From assembly GCF_001666755.1 (NCBI RefSeq), contig NZ_LZJC01000048.1, positions 16,571 to 80,570 of the forward strand: a DNA stretch of 64,000 nt, in the 5' to 3' direction. Below, piece by piece: positions 1 through 8,570 of the stretch. Numbering within the stretch: position 1 is the first letter of the stretch; the number at the start of each line of letters is the position of its first letter. The notes below the pieces were generated by a model that saw only the letters and a list, made by a program, of their open reading frames with translations, was not told the DNA's origin and ran no database searches. The translations under genes were made by a program, and so were the position numbers. Source of the DNA: Mycobacterium sp. E1214. GTDB taxonomy: Bacteria > Actinomycetota > Actinomycetes > Mycobacteriales > Mycobacteriaceae.

Positions 1-769
1 GCACCTCGCTGGCCGAGTCCTCGTCCACGTGCGCGCGCAGCACCAGCGCCTTGGCGAGCGCGCCGTCGACTGCCGCGACGGCCACGGGACCCTCGGGCTC
101 TTCCAAGTAGGACAGGGCCGGGGCGAACATGCCGAGCCGCGCCAGGGCGGTGCCGAGGGTGATCTTGGCCGCGTGCGAGAACGCCGGGTCGAGATCGGTG
201 TCGTTGACGATCGGGGTGAGCAGCTTGACGACGTCGGACCAGCGCTCGGCCCGGTAGTTGACGACGACGGTGACCCAGCGCGCCTCGCGCCAACCGGGGC
301 GACGAGCGGTCAGGGCGGTGACGATCTCGTTGGCCTCGGCGAAACGCCCCGCCGAGGCGAGCGCCGCGGCGTGGGCCAAGTGGAACTCGTCGGGCGTGCC
401 GGCACGGAACTGCAGGTAGAGCCCGGTGTCGTAGCGGAAGCTCAACGATCCCGGCGCCAGGTCGACCTGACGCTGCAGCGTGCCGGCGGTGCCCGCGGTA
501 CGGGCCACCGCCTCCAGGACCCGCAGGGACGTGTCACCGGCGGCGGCGAGCCCCGCCCAGGCGTCGCACTGATCGTGGGCAACGCGGGTCAGCGCGGTGA
601 AACCGGATCGGGCCGCGACCAGGTCAGCCGGCCGCTGGCGTTGATACACGGCGATGCCGAGCGCGCGGCAACACGTGGCAAACCGGCTGACGACGTCACC
701 GTCAACTCGAAGGTCCGCCCGAGAATTGACAGGCTGAGCTGTGAGCATGCCCGTGTCACCGAGTTCCAC
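1..769 (-). CDS. eccA3: ESX-3 AAA+ ATPase EccA3, N-terminal part (cut by window edge)
   Basis: The minus-strand frame stays open from a GTG at 769 to the window edge (about 256 residues). It reads like the N-terminal helical-repeat domain of M. tuberculosis Rv0282, with matching blocks such as FATCCRALGIAVYQRQRP and RFGSAPALSYLEEP-type text near the cut end (read here as LGMFAPALSYLEEPEG). EccA proteins are cytosolic ATPases of type VII secretion; ESX-3 serves iron and zinc acquisition. The C-terminal AAA+ domain lies outside the window. The GTG is chosen because AGGAGA lies seven bases upstream; an in-frame ATG at 748 is the alternative. IdeR-like and Zur-like boxes lie upstream, fitting metal control of the esx-3 operon, which would continue leftward beyond position 1. 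Confidence 0.93.
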   Translation of the reverse strand, partial: MELGDTGMLTAQPVNSRADLRVDGDVVSRFATCCRALGIAVYQRQRPADLVAARSGFTALTRVAHDQCDAWAGLAAAGDTSLRVLEAVARTAGTAGTLQRQVDLAPGSLSFRYDTGLYLQFRAGTPDEFHLAHAAALASAGRFAEANEIVTALTARRPGWREARWVTVVVNYRAERWSDVVKLLTPIVNDTDLDPAFSHAAKITLGTALARLGMFAPALSYLEEPEGPVAVAAVDGALAKALVLRAHVDEDSASEV

Positions 770-811
770 GGCCGCTTCTCCTAAACGTAGTCTCCCCTAA
801 GCTGGCTGGGC

Positions 812-830
812 TGAAGTTAGCATATCCTAA
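812..830 (-). promoter_or_regulatory. IdeR-type iron box upstream of eccA3
   Basis: On the minus strand the 19-mer TTAGGATATGCTAACTTCA matches the mycobacterial iron-box consensus TTAGGTTAGGCTAACCTAA at 15 of 19 positions by eye. It lies 43 bases before the eccA3 start. IdeR control of the esx-3 operon is established in M. tuberculosis; occupancy here is inferred. Confidence 0.75.
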
Positions 831-988
831 GTGGTGCGGCGCACTTCCGGCCTTGATCACGCAGTTCCTCCCCGCCCGGACCGCCGATGACGGCGTCCGG
901 TGCCCCAACTGGCCGCATTTCCGACGTGAACGCCGACCGCAGCGGGTCGATGACCCGCTCGCCAGCCACTCTCGACAGGCGACCTTAT

Positions 989-1003
989 CGAAAATGGTTT
1001 TCA
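989..1003. promoter_or_regulatory. Zur-type box in the eccA3 leader region
   Basis: The plus strand reads CGAAAATGGTTTTCA, a near-palindrome that fits the mycobacterial Zur core (TGAAAATCATTTTCA style). It sits about 220 bases upstream of eccA3 and downstream of the PPE gene that ends at 1221. No gene was recognised between 770 and 1220; the region appears to be a regulatory leader with this box and the iron box. Confidence 0.65.
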
Positions 1004-1220
1004 TTAGCAATGCGGGGCCGGCCACCATGTGCGCCGGCCCGTCGGCCTGCGGCATTCACCCGCCAAGCGGCGCCACATCCCCACCGACGCGGCCATGCGG
1101 CGACTCCTTCAACACTCGATTGAGCCCGACCGGCTCTGCCGATGGCCGCTCAGGCGGGCACCCAGCTACTAGTCGGGCACCGGGGCGCGAAAGTTCCCGG
1201 GCTCGCGCCCCGGCACCTCG

Positions 1221-2675
1221 TCAGGACCCAGGCCATGTCCTCGGCACCATGGGCACCGACGGCCCACCCGCGAAGTCGTCGACGCCGAGGGTGGCCAACC
1301 CGGACGCCTCTGCGGTCCCACGCGCCACCGTCCCCGTGAAGCCGAACGCACCCGCCCCGCGCTCCGAGGCCACAGCGTCGGACGCCTCGCGCTCCGGCGG
1401 ATCATCGGACTCGAGGTCGGCGTATTCGTAGCCGCGTTGGTGCTGCTGCAGTCTCGCCCGCCGGCGCCGACGGTCACGCTGCCGCTCGGCGGCCGACGCT
1501 CCCGCGGCCGCGGGGGCCGCGGCTGAGTCGGGCTCCGGGGCCTTGCGCTGCGCCCCCGCGCCCATGCCCGAGCCGGCGCCGATCCCGGGGCCGCCGATCA
1601 GATAGGGGTACGCGGCGCCCTCGACGCCCGTGGGTGGTGGCGGGCCGGCGCTCGCGGACACCGTGCTCGGCGTGGGCGCCGGGGCCGAGGTGGGGGCCGC
1701 GGACGGCGCCGGGGCCGCGACGCCCGCCGCGACGGGGCTGGCCGTCACCGCCGGCATGTCGTGGGCCTGCGGCGTGGGGGCGGCGGCGATGGCCGGGGCG
1801 GGGCTCGCCGGCGGCTGGATCGCGGCCAGCGCGGTCAGAGCCGCAAAGCCTCCCCCGGCCCCGACAGGAACCAAGATCGGAAGCGCCAGAAGTTGCGGAA
1901 AGGCTTGAAATACCTCGATCGCATGGCCGATCTCATCGACGGTGAGGCCGATGATGTCGCTAAACAGCTGCGCGAACCCCGCCGCCGGATTGCGTTCGAT
2001 CAAGCCGATGTCGCGCTCCAGGGTTTCCGGAATCTCCAGGAAGCGGTTGATCCACCAGCTCAGGTCGTACGGGTCACCGGAATCGTCGTCGACGATGTCG
2101 AGCGGGCCGCTGTCACCGCTGTCCGAGGCACTGTCGGCGTTGACGATCTGCGGCGCCGGATCGGTTTGCGGCGTCGCGGCGAGCGCGGACGTGGCGACCG
2201 CCTGATACGTCGTCATCGTGGTGGCCGCCTGAGTCCACATCCGCGCATAGTCGGCCTCATTGACCGCGATGGGAATCGTGTTGATGCCGAAGAAGTTCGT
2301 CGCCACCAAGGCCCCGTGCAGGGCGTGATTGCCGGCCAGCTCCGGCAAGGTCGGCATGGCGGCCAGCGCCGTGGTGTAGGCGGTGGCCGCAGCCTCGTGC
2401 TCGGTGGCCGCGGCCGCGCTGTTGGCGCTGGCCCGCGTCAGCCACACCAGATAAGGCACGTGAGCCGCGACGTACCGGTCGGCGGTGGGGCCGTCCCACG
2501 CGCCGCCCTGAACGGCGGCCAGGGTCTCGCCGAGTTCGTCGGCCACCGAGGCATAGGTCTCGCTCAACGCCGTCCATGACGCGGCCGCGGCCAGCAGGCT
2601 ACCGGGCCCGGGGCCGCTGCTGAGCAACGTGGAATGCACCTCCGGCGGGAAGGCCATCCACACCGGCGCAGTCAT
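1221..2675 (-). CDS. PPE family protein, PPW subfamily
   Basis: This 484-residue protein starts [12 protein letters not shown], with the Pro-Pro-Glu at residues 10-12, a WDG (WxG-type) turn near residue 60, and the long helical PPE domain to about 180. A Pro/Ala-rich linker follows, then the PPW signature: GFTGT and PMVPRTW near the C-terminus. PPE proteins are exported by type VII secretion, usually with a PE partner; no PE gene adjoins it. It lies between the methyltransferase gene and eccA3 on the same strand. In M. tuberculosis PPE3 precedes rather than follows Rv0281, so local order differs. It is clearly paralogous to the PPE at 10359-11951. The specific cargo or transport role is unknown; secretion by ESX-3 is only suggested by position. 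Confidence 0.93.
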   Translation of the reverse strand: MTAPVWMAFPPEVHSTLLSSGPGPGSLLAAAASWTALSETYASVADELGETLAAVQGGAWDGPTADRYVAAHVPYLVWLTRASANSAAAATEHEAAATAYTTALAAMPTLPELAGNHALHGALVATNFFGINTIPIAVNEADYARMWTQAATTMTTYQAVATSALAATPQTDPAPQIVNADSASDSGDSGPLDIVDDDSGDPYDLSWWINRFLEIPETLERDIGLIERNPAAGFAQLFSDIIGLTVDEIGHAIEVFQAFPQLLALPILVPVGAGGGFAALTALAAIQPPASPAPAIAAAPTPQAHDMPAVTASPVAAGVAAPAPSAAPTSAPAPTPSTVSASAGPPPPTGVEGAAYPYLIGGPGIGAGSGMGAGAQRKAPEPDSAAAPAAAGASAAERQRDRRRRRARLQQHQRGYEYADLESDDPPEREASDAVASERGAGAFGFTGTVARGTAEASGLATLGVDDFAGGPSVPMVPRTWPGS

Positions 2676-2891
2676 GCGCGCGCGCCGGCCCGCGGGGGTC
2701 CCGCAGCCAGTTCACGAACTATTTCTTCCCGAACGCGTGGCATCACGCCAGGACTCCTCGCCGAGTGAGACCAGTGATGACAGGCCGGGCGACGGCGCGC
2801 CAGTCAGCCCGTCAATGGTCGGTTGGCGGGGCGAAAAAGTTCCCGCAAGCGGTCAGTTCAGGGGAAACTCACGACGACCGGACGTACGGTC

Positions 2892-3797
2892 TCAGCCCTT
2901 AACCGCGCTCACCAGCGTGTTCCGCGCGATCATCGGGCCGGCCTCCGTGTCCGGGCCGGGCACCGGGCGGCCGACCTGGCGCAGATAATCGGCCAACGGC
3001 GTGCCGACTGCTTTCCAGCCTCGGGTGCTGAACCAGTCGGCGGCCGGGGCGATCCGTTCGTTGTAAACCAGCTGGAAGAAGACCCGCCCCTCACCGCGGG
3101 CAATGGCCTCGCGTTCCTCGGCGAGCGCGGCCTCGAAGGCTTCGTCGGGCATGGGTGCGCCGTCCTCGACGGCCACATGGCTACCGGGTACGGCCAGGCT
3201 GTCGATCCCGGTGAAAAGCTGCTCCTGAGCGTCGGCCGGGAGATAGATGAGCAGCCCCTCGGCGATCCACGCCGAAGGCTTGCCGGCATCGAACCCGTTG
3301 TCGCGCAATGCCTGCGGCCAATCGTCACGCAGATCGACGGCGATCTCACGGCGCTCGGCGCGCGGCGTGGCACCGACACCGGCCAGCACCTCGCGTTTGA
3401 AGTCGAGGACTTGCGGCTGGTCCAGCTCGAAGATGGTCGTACCGGCCGGCCAATCCAGGCGGTAGGCACGTGAGTCCAGCCCGGCCGCCAATACGACGAC
3501 CTGGCGGACACCGGCGTCGGCCGCCCGGCGGAAATACTCGTCGAAGTATTTGGTGCGAGCACCCTGGAAGTTCACGAAGTTCTCGCCGAAGTCGGTGGTC
3601 TTCAACTGGTGATCGGGAATCTTGCCGTCGAGCACCTCCGCCGCGGGGCCGCCGACGGCCCGGCAGAAGATTTCCGCGTACTCGTCGACGACCAGCGGGT
3701 CGGACTTCTGCGCCTCCAACGCCCGCGCCGTCGCGACGAACAGCGCGGTCGATCCGACGCTCGTTGTGATGTCCCAGGTGTCACCTTCGCTTCGCAC
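2892..3797 (-). CDS. Putative SAM-dependent methyltransferase, Rv0281-like
   Basis: About 301 residues beginning [21 protein letters not shown]. It belongs to the large mycobacterial family related to leucine carboxyl methyltransferases: the SAM-binding stretch [15 protein letters not shown], the [12 protein letters not shown] strand and [12 protein letters not shown] are all present. The match to M. tuberculosis Rv0281 is strong over its length. The substrate of this family is unknown. GTG at 3797 is preferred over an upstream ATG at 3827 because homology starts there and a TACTGT -10-like hexamer (3805-3810) lies seven bases upstream, suggesting a leaderless message. It lies 216 bases upstream of the PPE gene on the same strand. 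Confidence 0.88.
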   Translation of the reverse strand: MRSEGDTWDITTSVGSTALFVATARALEAQKSDPLVVDEYAEIFCRAVGGPAAEVLDGKIPDHQLKTTDFGENFVNFQGARTKYFDEYFRRAADAGVRQVVVLAAGLDSRAYRLDWPAGTTIFELDQPQVLDFKREVLAGVGATPRAERREIAVDLRDDWPQALRDNGFDAGKPSAWIAEGLLIYLPADAQEQLFTGIDSLAVPGSHVAVEDGAPMPDEAFEAALAEEREAIARGEGRVFFQLVYNERIAPAADWFSTRGWKAVGTPLADYLRQVGRPVPGPDTEAGPMIARNTLVSAVKG

Positions 3798-4176
3798 CCG
3801 ACCCACAGTACCGATGACCGGAATCAACCGCTTTCCCTGCCGCGCAACGGCACTGGCTAGCCGCCGTTCGAGCGGCGAACGCCCGGCGCCGGTCGGTCAT
3901 CCTGTGCTTCGGTGCGGCTTCGCCAGTCGGCTCGGCCCCGACGACGTTTGCCGGAGCCATCGACCATCGAGCCGTCACTTGCCTGGTGCTGCGGCCGCAG
4001 CCGGTCAAGACCTTCCTCGACCGGAGCTGGGCCCACACGCACCACCACGTCACGCGCGAGCGCCCGGACGCCGGAATCCGTCGGCCGCTCGGCGCTTCGC
4101 CGAGCCCGCCATCAGTCGCTGCGCGGCCACGCCTGATCGCGCACCCGAAAGGCCTACCGCGCGGGCCCTTTACGCC
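3798..4176. other. Gene-free divergent intergenic region
   Basis: About 380 bases between the leftward methyltransferase and the rightward CobW gene. Open frames here lack family features and good ribosome sites. Apart from the promoter elements at its two ends, nothing was recognised. Confidence 0.5.
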
Positions 4177-4199
4177 TTAATGAAAATCATTATCATTAA
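4177..4199 (+). promoter_or_regulatory. Strong Zur box overlapping the -10 of the CobW gene
   Basis: A 23-base imperfect palindrome with outer arms TTAATGA and TCATTAA and the core TGAAAATCATTATCA. It is the best Zur-type site in the window. A TATCAT hexamer (4191-4196) inside it lies six bases before the ATG at 4203, so a bound repressor would cover the -10 of a leaderless transcript. Confidence 0.8.
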
Positions 4200-4202
4200 G
4201 CG

Positions 4203-5351
4203 ATGCCCTCTTCCAGCCGCCCACCCATTCCCGTCACCGTGCTTTCCGGCTTCCTCGGCGCGGGAAAGACCACTCTGCTCAACCACGTATTGGCCAACCG
4301 GGACGACCGCCGCGTCGCCGTGATCGTCAACGACATGAGCGAGGTGAACATCGACGCGGCGCTGGTCGCCGGGACCGGCCACCTGGACCGTACGCAGGAG
4401 AAGCTGGTCGAGCTGACCAACGGCTGCATCTGCTGCACCTTGCGGGAGGACCTCATTGAAGCGGTCGCCCGGTTGGCGGCCGAGGGCCGGTTCGACTACC
4501 TGCTGATCGAGTCGACGGGCATCTCCGAACCCATGCCGGTCGCCGCCAGCTTCAGCTGGGAATTCGACGACGGATTCAGCCTGAGCCAGGTGGCGCGGCT
4601 GGACACCATGGTCACGGTGGTGGACGCGTCGACGTTCCTGCCGGAACTGGCCCGCGGCGAGGCGCTGGCGGACCGCCACCTCGAGGCCGGCGACGGCGAC
4701 CCGCGCACTATCGCGGACCTGCTGGTCGACCAGGTGGAGTTCGCCGACGTCATCCTGCTGAACAAGACCGACCTGGCCACCGTTAAGACCAACACCATGG
4801 TGGCGGCAACGCTGCGCCGCCTGAATCCGTCGGCCAAGATCGTGCGCACTGACCACGGTCGGGTGGCGTTGCCGGAGGTGCTCGACACCGGCCTGTTCGA
4901 TCCGGACCTGGCCGCCGGGTCCCCGGGGTGGGACCAGGAGATCGCCGGTGGGCACGTTCCCGAGACCGAGGAGTACGGCATCGGCAGCGTGACCTTCCGC
5001 GCGCGGCGGCCCTTGCACCCGCAACGCCTGCACGCGGCGCTCGCCGAGCTGCAAGGCGTGTTGCGCAGCAAGGGATTTTGCTGGATCGCCAGCCGGCCCG
5101 ACCTGCTGGCCGTCTGGTCTCAGGCCGGCCCCAACCTGACGATCGAGCCGGCGCAGTATTGGTCCACCGCCGACTTCCGGCCTGGACAGGAGATCGTGTT
5201 CATCGGGGTGCGGCTCGACGGCGAGAAGGTGCTCGCATTGCTGCGAGCGGCCTTGCTGAGCGACGCCGAACTGGCCGAAGGCCCACGGCGATGGGCCTCC
5301 TACCCCGATCCGCTGCCGCGCTGGGACGTCGTCCACACGCACGCGAAGTGA
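4203..5351 (+). CDS. CobW/G3E-family GTPase, putative zinc metallochaperone
   Basis: 382 residues. The N-terminal G3E GTPase domain has an intact Walker A (GFLGAGKTT, residues 16-24), the metal-binding CxCC motif in [12 protein letters not shown] (about 73-84) and the base-specificity motif NKTD in LLNKTDLA. The CobW C-terminal domain follows, with the typical [13 protein letters not shown] and FCWIASRP strings. Zur-controlled members such as YciC/ZigA deliver or manage zinc for client proteins during starvation, so cytosolic zinc allocation is the likely role. The Zur box at 4177-4199 supports this over a cobalamin function, and no B12 genes are nearby. The ATG has no Shine-Dalgarno, fitting a leaderless start. 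The ANTAR gene follows after 14 bases. Confidence 0.92.
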   Translation: MPSSSRPPIPVTVLSGFLGAGKTTLLNHVLANRDDRRVAVIVNDMSEVNIDAALVAGTGHLDRTQEKLVELTNGCICCTLREDLIEAVARLAAEGRFDYLLIESTGISEPMPVAASFSWEFDDGFSLSQVARLDTMVTVVDASTFLPELARGEALADRHLEAGDGDPRTIADLLVDQVEFADVILLNKTDLATVKTNTMVAATLRRLNPSAKIVRTDHGRVALPEVLDTGLFDPDLAAGSPGWDQEIAGGHVPETEEYGIGSVTFRARRPLHPQRLHAALAELQGVLRSKGFCWIASRPDLLAVWSQAGPNLTIEPAQYWSTADFRPGQEIVFIGVRLDGEKVLALLRAALLSDAELAEGPRRWASYPDPLPRWDVVHTHAK

Positions 5352-5365
5352 CGCCGGGGGACGCA

Positions 5366-5647
5366 GTGCATCACCATCACCATCACCCGCACCCCCGGCC
5401 CGGCGACCATCGGTCCCGCCGCGAGATCGATCAGGCCATTGGAGCTCTCATGGGCATCCGGCGCTGTTCGGCGGAGGATGCGCTGCAAGAGATCGCACAA
5501 GCCGTGCACACCACCGGAATCGGGATCGGTGGCGTGTCACGGGCGTTACTCGACACGGTCGCCGGCCCGGCCGAGCCGGGCGCAGGTCCGGCGCACGCGC
5601 ATTGGGCCACCGTGCTGGCCCTGCCCGCGCGCGAGGCGCCACCCTGA
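5366..5647 (+). CDS. Small ANTAR-domain protein with N-terminal hexahistidine
   Basis: A 93-residue product starting at GTG 5366, five bases after a GGGGGA ribosome site. Residues 2-7 are six consecutive histidines, followed by PHPRPGDH. Residues about 18-63 fit an ANTAR domain: REIDQAIGALM, then CSAEDALQEIA, then VSRALLD, matching the usual I-x-Q-A-x-G-x-L-M / C-S-x-x-x-A / V-A-x-x-x-x-D layout. ANTAR domains bind paired RNA hairpins and act as antiterminators, normally fused to a sensor; here the only other element is the His-rich tail, which could bind Zn, Ni or Cu. It lies 14 bases after the Zur-controlled CobW gene, so co-expression in zinc starvation is likely. The ANTAR call rests on pattern reading only. 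The tail (residues 64-93) is Ala/Pro/His-rich with no recognised domain. Confidence 0.7.
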   Translation: MHHHHHHPHPRPGDHRSRREIDQAIGALMGIRRCSAEDALQEIAQAVHTTGIGIGGVSRALLDTVAGPAEPGAGPAHAHWATVLALPAREAPP

Positions 5648-5663
5648 CGGGCCGGCCGGTGCG

Positions 5664-5927
5664 TCACTCGCGGGCGCGGCCGCCGTAGCGGCGGCGGAAC
5701 TTTTCCACCTGGCCGGCGCTGTCGACGATGCGGCGGCTGCCGGTCCAGAACGGATGTGAGTCGGACGTCACCTCGACCACCACCAGCGGATAGGTGCGCA
5801 CCCCATCCGGCGTCGGCCACTCGACGGTGCGCGAACTGGTGATGGTCGAGCGAGTCAGAAACATCGTCCCGGTGGTGGCGTCCTGGAAGACGACCGGGTG
5901 GTAATCGGGATGCACGTCGGGCTTCAT
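5664..5927 (-). CDS. rpmE2: 50S ribosomal protein L31, zinc-free type B
   Basis: 87 residues beginning [20 protein letters not shown], the type B L31 signature, with SDSHPFWTG in the middle. It has no cysteines, so it lacks the zinc site of type A L31. Such paralogues replace the zinc form under zinc limitation and free metal. Its ATG (5927-5925) overlaps the stop of the upstream MRF-like gene by four bases (ATGA), so the two are probably translationally coupled and share the Zur box at 7130-7144. A longer frame starting further upstream is rejected because L31 homology begins here. Confidence 0.93.
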   Translation of the reverse strand: MKPDVHPDYHPVVFQDATTGTMFLTRSTITSSRTVEWPTPDGVRTYPLVVVEVTSDSHPFWTGSRRIVDSAGQVEKFRRRYGGRARE

Positions 5928-7117
5928 AGGTCCCCCTTCTCGGTGTGGCCTGCCGCGTTGTCGGTGGCCTCTGCTCGGGCGTCGCAAGGGTCTTCGTGCC
6001 AGTCGCCGAACGGATCTTCGTAGCCGGGCCAGCGCTCCGGCGCCGCGAATTCCTCCTCGGTCAGCAGCGCGTCGCCCAGGGCGTCGAGGATGTCGGCGGC
6101 GTTCGCGCCGCAGACCAGCACCGTCATCGCCGTATGGCGGTCGCCGTAACGCTCATCCCAGGTCAGCTCGGCGAAGACGCGCCGCTCCGCGTCCACCTCG
6201 GCCAGCTCCGCGTCGGTGGCGGCGGCCAGCCACCTACCGGCGGAGTTGACTCGCAATCCCCCGCCGGCCGATTCCAGCCACATGGCGTGGTCGGCTTGAG
6301 TTGCCAGCCACAACCGTCCGCGGGTCCGGATGACACCGTCGAGCAACAGGTCCAGGCAGTCGTGCAGGCGCCGGGGATGAAACGGGCGGCGGGCGGAGAA
6401 CTCGACCAGTCCGATCGGCCCGCGGGAATCCAGCGGTGGTTGCCCGGCCAGCAACCGGCCGTGCGGATCGTCGCTGCGGCCCTGGCGCGCATCGCGGTAC
6501 AGGTTGCGCAGCGCGTTCTCGATCCCGTTGGCGCCGACACGGATCCGCGCGCGCGGCGCCAGCCGCCGCAGCACCGCGGCCACGAACGGCTCGGCCCGGT
6601 TGAGCACGACCACGTCGGCGAATTCCGCCTGTCCGACCACCACCTGAGCCTCGGTACGGCCGTCGTCGAGCTCGTCGTCGCCGCGGGCCTGGCGCAGCCA
6701 CGTCGATGAATCCACGCATGTCACGACCGCGGCGATCGACACGTCCAGGGCCGCGGGTCCGTCGAGGTAACCCGGCGCCACGCGGACCCGCACGTGGTTG
6801 ATGGCCACGCAGATCGGTTCGGGTTCCAACCAGGGCGCCAGGTGCACGACGATTCGCCGCACGTCGTCGCGGCGGTGCAATTGGCGCAGCAGGATCAACA
6901 GGTCGTTGCGGATCGTGCAGGACACGCAGCCGTGCGCGAGTTCCAAGCCGCACTCCGCGGTCGTCAGGACGCCACGCTGCAGGGCGACCGTCGTCCGGCG
7001 CACGACGTGGCCGTCGAAGCGATGCTCGACCACCAGCGTCCCCGGGGTGCGTAACAATTCGCCCACGACCGCGTCGGTGCCCTGTTGGCCGGCCACCAGG
7101 ATGACGGGCGTCCGCAT
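5924..7117 (-). CDS. mrf: Degenerate G3E-family protein, Rv0106/MRF-like
   Basis: 397 residues, strongly like M. tuberculosis Rv0106. It keeps CobW architecture ([13 protein letters not shown] with C-x2-[35 protein letters not shown]) but its P-loop position reads GQQGTDAV without the GK[ST] residues, and the NKxD position reads NRAE. It is therefore probably not an active GTPase. In M. smegmatis a Zur-induced protein of this type, MPY recruitment factor, promotes hibernation of zinc-free ribosomes; I assign it from memory. ATG 7117 is chosen over TTG 7135 because homology starts there and AAGGAG precedes it. It is divergent from the zinc-free ribosomal operon and upstream of, and coupled to, rpmE2. 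Confidence 0.82.
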   Translation of the reverse strand: MRTPVILVAGQQGTDAVVGELLRTPGTLVVEHRFDGHVVRRTTVALQRGVLTTAECGLELAHGCVSCTIRNDLLILLRQLHRRDDVRRIVVHLAPWLEPEPICVAINHVRVRVAPGYLDGPAALDVSIAAVVTCVDSSTWLRQARGDDELDDGRTEAQVVVGQAEFADVVVLNRAEPFVAAVLRRLAPRARIRVGANGIENALRNLYRDARQGRSDDPHGRLLAGQPPLDSRGPIGLVEFSARRPFHPRRLHDCLDLLLDGVIRTRGRLWLATQADHAMWLESAGGGLRVNSAGRWLAAATDAELAEVDAERRVFAELTWDERYGDRHTAMTVLVCGANAADILDALGDALLTEEEFAAPERWPGYEDPFGDWHEDPCDARAEATDNAAGHTEKGDL

Positions 7118-7129
7118 CGCACTCCTTAT

Positions 7130-7144
7130 TGACAATGGTTTTCA
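7130..7144 (-). promoter_or_regulatory. Zur-type box for the MRF-like/rpmE2 operon
   Basis: The minus strand reads TGAAAACCATTGTCA, matching a TGAAAATCATTTTCA core at 13 of 15 positions. It ends 13 bases before the MRF-like ATG at 7117. Confidence 0.75.
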
Positions 7145-7184
7145 TCTGGACGGGATCTACGGTACCGTCTCCACCAGTCCTTGT

Positions 7185-7199
7185 CGAAAATCATTTTCA
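7185..7199 (+). promoter_or_regulatory. Zur-type box for the zinc-free ribosomal protein operon
   Basis: The plus strand reads CGAAAATCATTTTCA, 14 of 15 matches to the core, 20 bases before the rpmB2 GTG. With the box at 7130-7144 it forms a divergent pair of operators about 55 bases apart. Confidence 0.8.
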
Positions 7200-7219
7200 A
7201 TAAGCAGAGGAGGATCGCG

Positions 7220-7456
7220 GTGTCCGCCCACTGCCAGGTCACCGGCCGCGAGCCGGGGTTCGGTAATTCGGTGTCGCATTCCCACCGCCGCACGCGCCGG
7301 CGCTGGTCACCCAATATTCAGGTCAAGACTTACTACCTGCCTTCGGAGGACCGCCGAATCCGGTTGCGCGTCAGCGCCAAAGGCATCAAGGTCATCGATC
7401 GCGACGGCATCGAGGCGGTCGTGGCCCGGCTACGCCGGGAAGGTGAGAAAATCTGA
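7220..7456 (+). CDS. rpmB2: 50S ribosomal protein L28, alternative
   Basis: 78 residues starting [24 protein letters not shown] and ending in [16 protein letters not shown], essentially M. tuberculosis RpmB2. It lacks the paired CXXC zinc ligands of the standard L28. GTG 7220 is set by GAGGAGG six bases upstream; the longer frame beginning at 7181 would run through the Zur box. It is first in the operon rpmB2-rpmG-rpsN2-rpsR2 and a Cys-rich gene, all tightly packed. Confidence 0.95.
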   Translation: MSAHCQVTGREPGFGNSVSHSHRRTRRRWSPNIQVKTYYLPSEDRRIRLRVSAKGIKVIDRDGIEAVVARLRREGEKI

Positions 7457-7620
7457 TGGCGCGCAACGAGATTCGGCCGTTGGTCAAACTCCGGTCGACG
7501 GCAGGCACCGGCTACACCTACATCACCCGCAAGAACCGGCGCAACGACCCCGACCGGCTGGTGTTGCGTAAATACGACCCGGTGATCCGCCGACACGTCG
7601 AATTCCGCGAGGAACGCTGA
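7456..7620 (+). CDS. rpmG: 50S ribosomal protein L33, alternative
   Basis: 54 residues, [20 protein letters not shown] then [20 protein letters not shown], the L33 family. It has no cysteine, so it is the zinc-independent form. Its ATG overlaps the rpmB2 stop by one base (TGATG), which implies translational coupling in the Zur-controlled operon. Confidence 0.95.
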   Translation: MARNEIRPLVKLRSTAGTGYTYITRKNRRNDPDRLVLRKYDPVIRRHVEFREER

Positions 7621-7622
7621 GG

Positions 7623-7928
7623 ATGGCCAAGAAATCCAAGATCGTCCGCAACGAGCAACGACGCGCCATCGTGGCGCGCCACGCCGAACGCCGCGCCGAA
7701 CTCAAGGCCATCATCCGCTCGCCGGGCAGCTCCGATGCACAGCGGACCGCCGCGCAGGCCGAGCTGGCGCGGCAGCCGCGCGACGCCAGCGCGGTGCGAC
7801 TGCGCAACCGCGACGCCGTCGACGGACGGCCGCGCGGGCACCTCCGCAAATTCGGGGTGTCGAGGGTAAGGATGCGCGAATTGGCCCATGCCGGAATGCT
7901 TCCCGGCGTGCGGAAAGCGAGCTGGTGA
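7623..7928 (+). CDS. rpsN2: 30S ribosomal protein S14, alternative
   Basis: 101 residues, [20 protein letters not shown], with the conserved [20 protein letters not shown] ending typical of S14. This is the longer type without the CXXC...CXXC zinc knuckle. Two bases separate it from rpmG and the ATG of rpsR2 overlaps its stop (TGATG). Confidence 0.95.
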   Translation: MAKKSKIVRNEQRRAIVARHAERRAELKAIIRSPGSSDAQRTAAQAELARQPRDASAVRLRNRDAVDGRPRGHLRKFGVSRVRMRELAHAGMLPGVRKASW

Positions 7929-8185
7929 TGCCAAAGAAAGCCCAGCGCACCCGTCGCCCCGCCCCGCCGGCGCGCTCGCCCAAAAGGAATCTCCTGACCA
8001 ACCTGGGGTTGACCGCCGTCGACTATAAAGACACCGCAGCGCTACGCGTGTTCATCTCCGAGCGCGGCAAGATCCGCTCCCGCCAGGTCACCGGGCTCAC
8101 CGTGCAGCAACAACGTCAGGTCGCGACCGCTATCAAGAACGCGCGCGAAATGGCCCTGCTGCCCTACCCCGGTGGCGTGCATTGA
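7928..8185 (+). CDS. rpsR2: 30S ribosomal protein S18, alternative
   Basis: 85 residues, [20 protein letters not shown], then [19 protein letters not shown] and [20 protein letters not shown], typical S18. The N-terminal cysteines that bind zinc in the standard copy are absent. ATG 7928 overlaps the rpsN2 stop; a GTG three bases earlier is possible. It is the last ribosomal gene in the operon and overlaps the Cys-rich gene by four bases. Confidence 0.95.
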   Translation: MPKKAQRTRRPAPPARSPKRNLLTNLGLTAVDYKDTAALRVFISERGKIRSRQVTGLTVQQQRQVATAIKNAREMALLPYPGGVH

Positions 8186-8568
8186 CGTCCGCGCACAACG
8201 GTACCGACCGCCCCTTCACCGTCGTCGTCTGTGCCAGTTGCGTTGCCCAACAGGGGCTTTCGGTGATCGACGAACTGCGGCCCGCCATTCGGCGGTGCCC
8301 GCACAGCATGTTGGTCTCGGCCGCCTGCATGCTCGGTCCACTGACGTGCGCGTCCCGCCCGACCGGGTGCGGTGTCATGGCCGTGGTGCAACCGTGCACC
8401 GACGACCGAGCGGCGTGCGGGCCGCCGCATTGGGTAGGCCCCATCGTCGACAGCGCGGGCGCCGCGGCGCTCGGTGATTGGCTGGCGCGCGGGCAGTGGG
8501 AAAGCTGTCCGGTGCCCGCGTCACTCGCGCGTCATCAGCAGTGGACCCGTGCCGCTGGAAGTAACTAG
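8182..8568 (+). CDS. Cysteine-rich protein at the end of the zinc-free ribosome operon
   Basis: 128 residues from a TTG that overlaps the rpsR2 stop, so probably coupled to it. It has nine cysteines. The start VVVCASC, the middle [10 protein letters not shown] and the end SCPVP resemble the layout of DUF1636-type thioredoxin-fold metal-binding proteins (VxVCxxC, CxxxC-rich middle, GxVP end), but the match is weak and not certain. The function is unknown. Position in a Zur-controlled operon suggests metal or Fe-S handling when zinc is scarce. Its stop lies two bases from the stop of the convergent TIGR03943 gene. Confidence 0.7.
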   Translation: MTSAHNGTDRPFTVVVCASCVAQQGLSVIDELRPAIRRCPHSMLVSAACMLGPLTCASRPTGCGVMAVVQPCTDDRAACGPPHWVGPIVDSAGAAALGDWLARGQWESCPVPASLARHQQWTRAAGSN

Positions 8569-8570
8569 GG

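Noticed and set aside
781..801. A second iron-box-like sequence nearer eccA3.
   Set aside because: Only about 11 of 19 positions match the consensus; the site at 812-830 is much better.
4053..4203. Cobalamin riboswitch before the CobW gene.
   Set aside because: No B12-box-like text was seen and the gene has a Zur box and leaderless start.
5366..5390. The CAT/CAC run could be a cloning-vector His tag.
   Set aside because: It sits in frame at the start of a gene in native DNA between two Zur-controlled genes, with no vector sequence around it. Assembly contamination is unlikely but could be excluded by resequencing.
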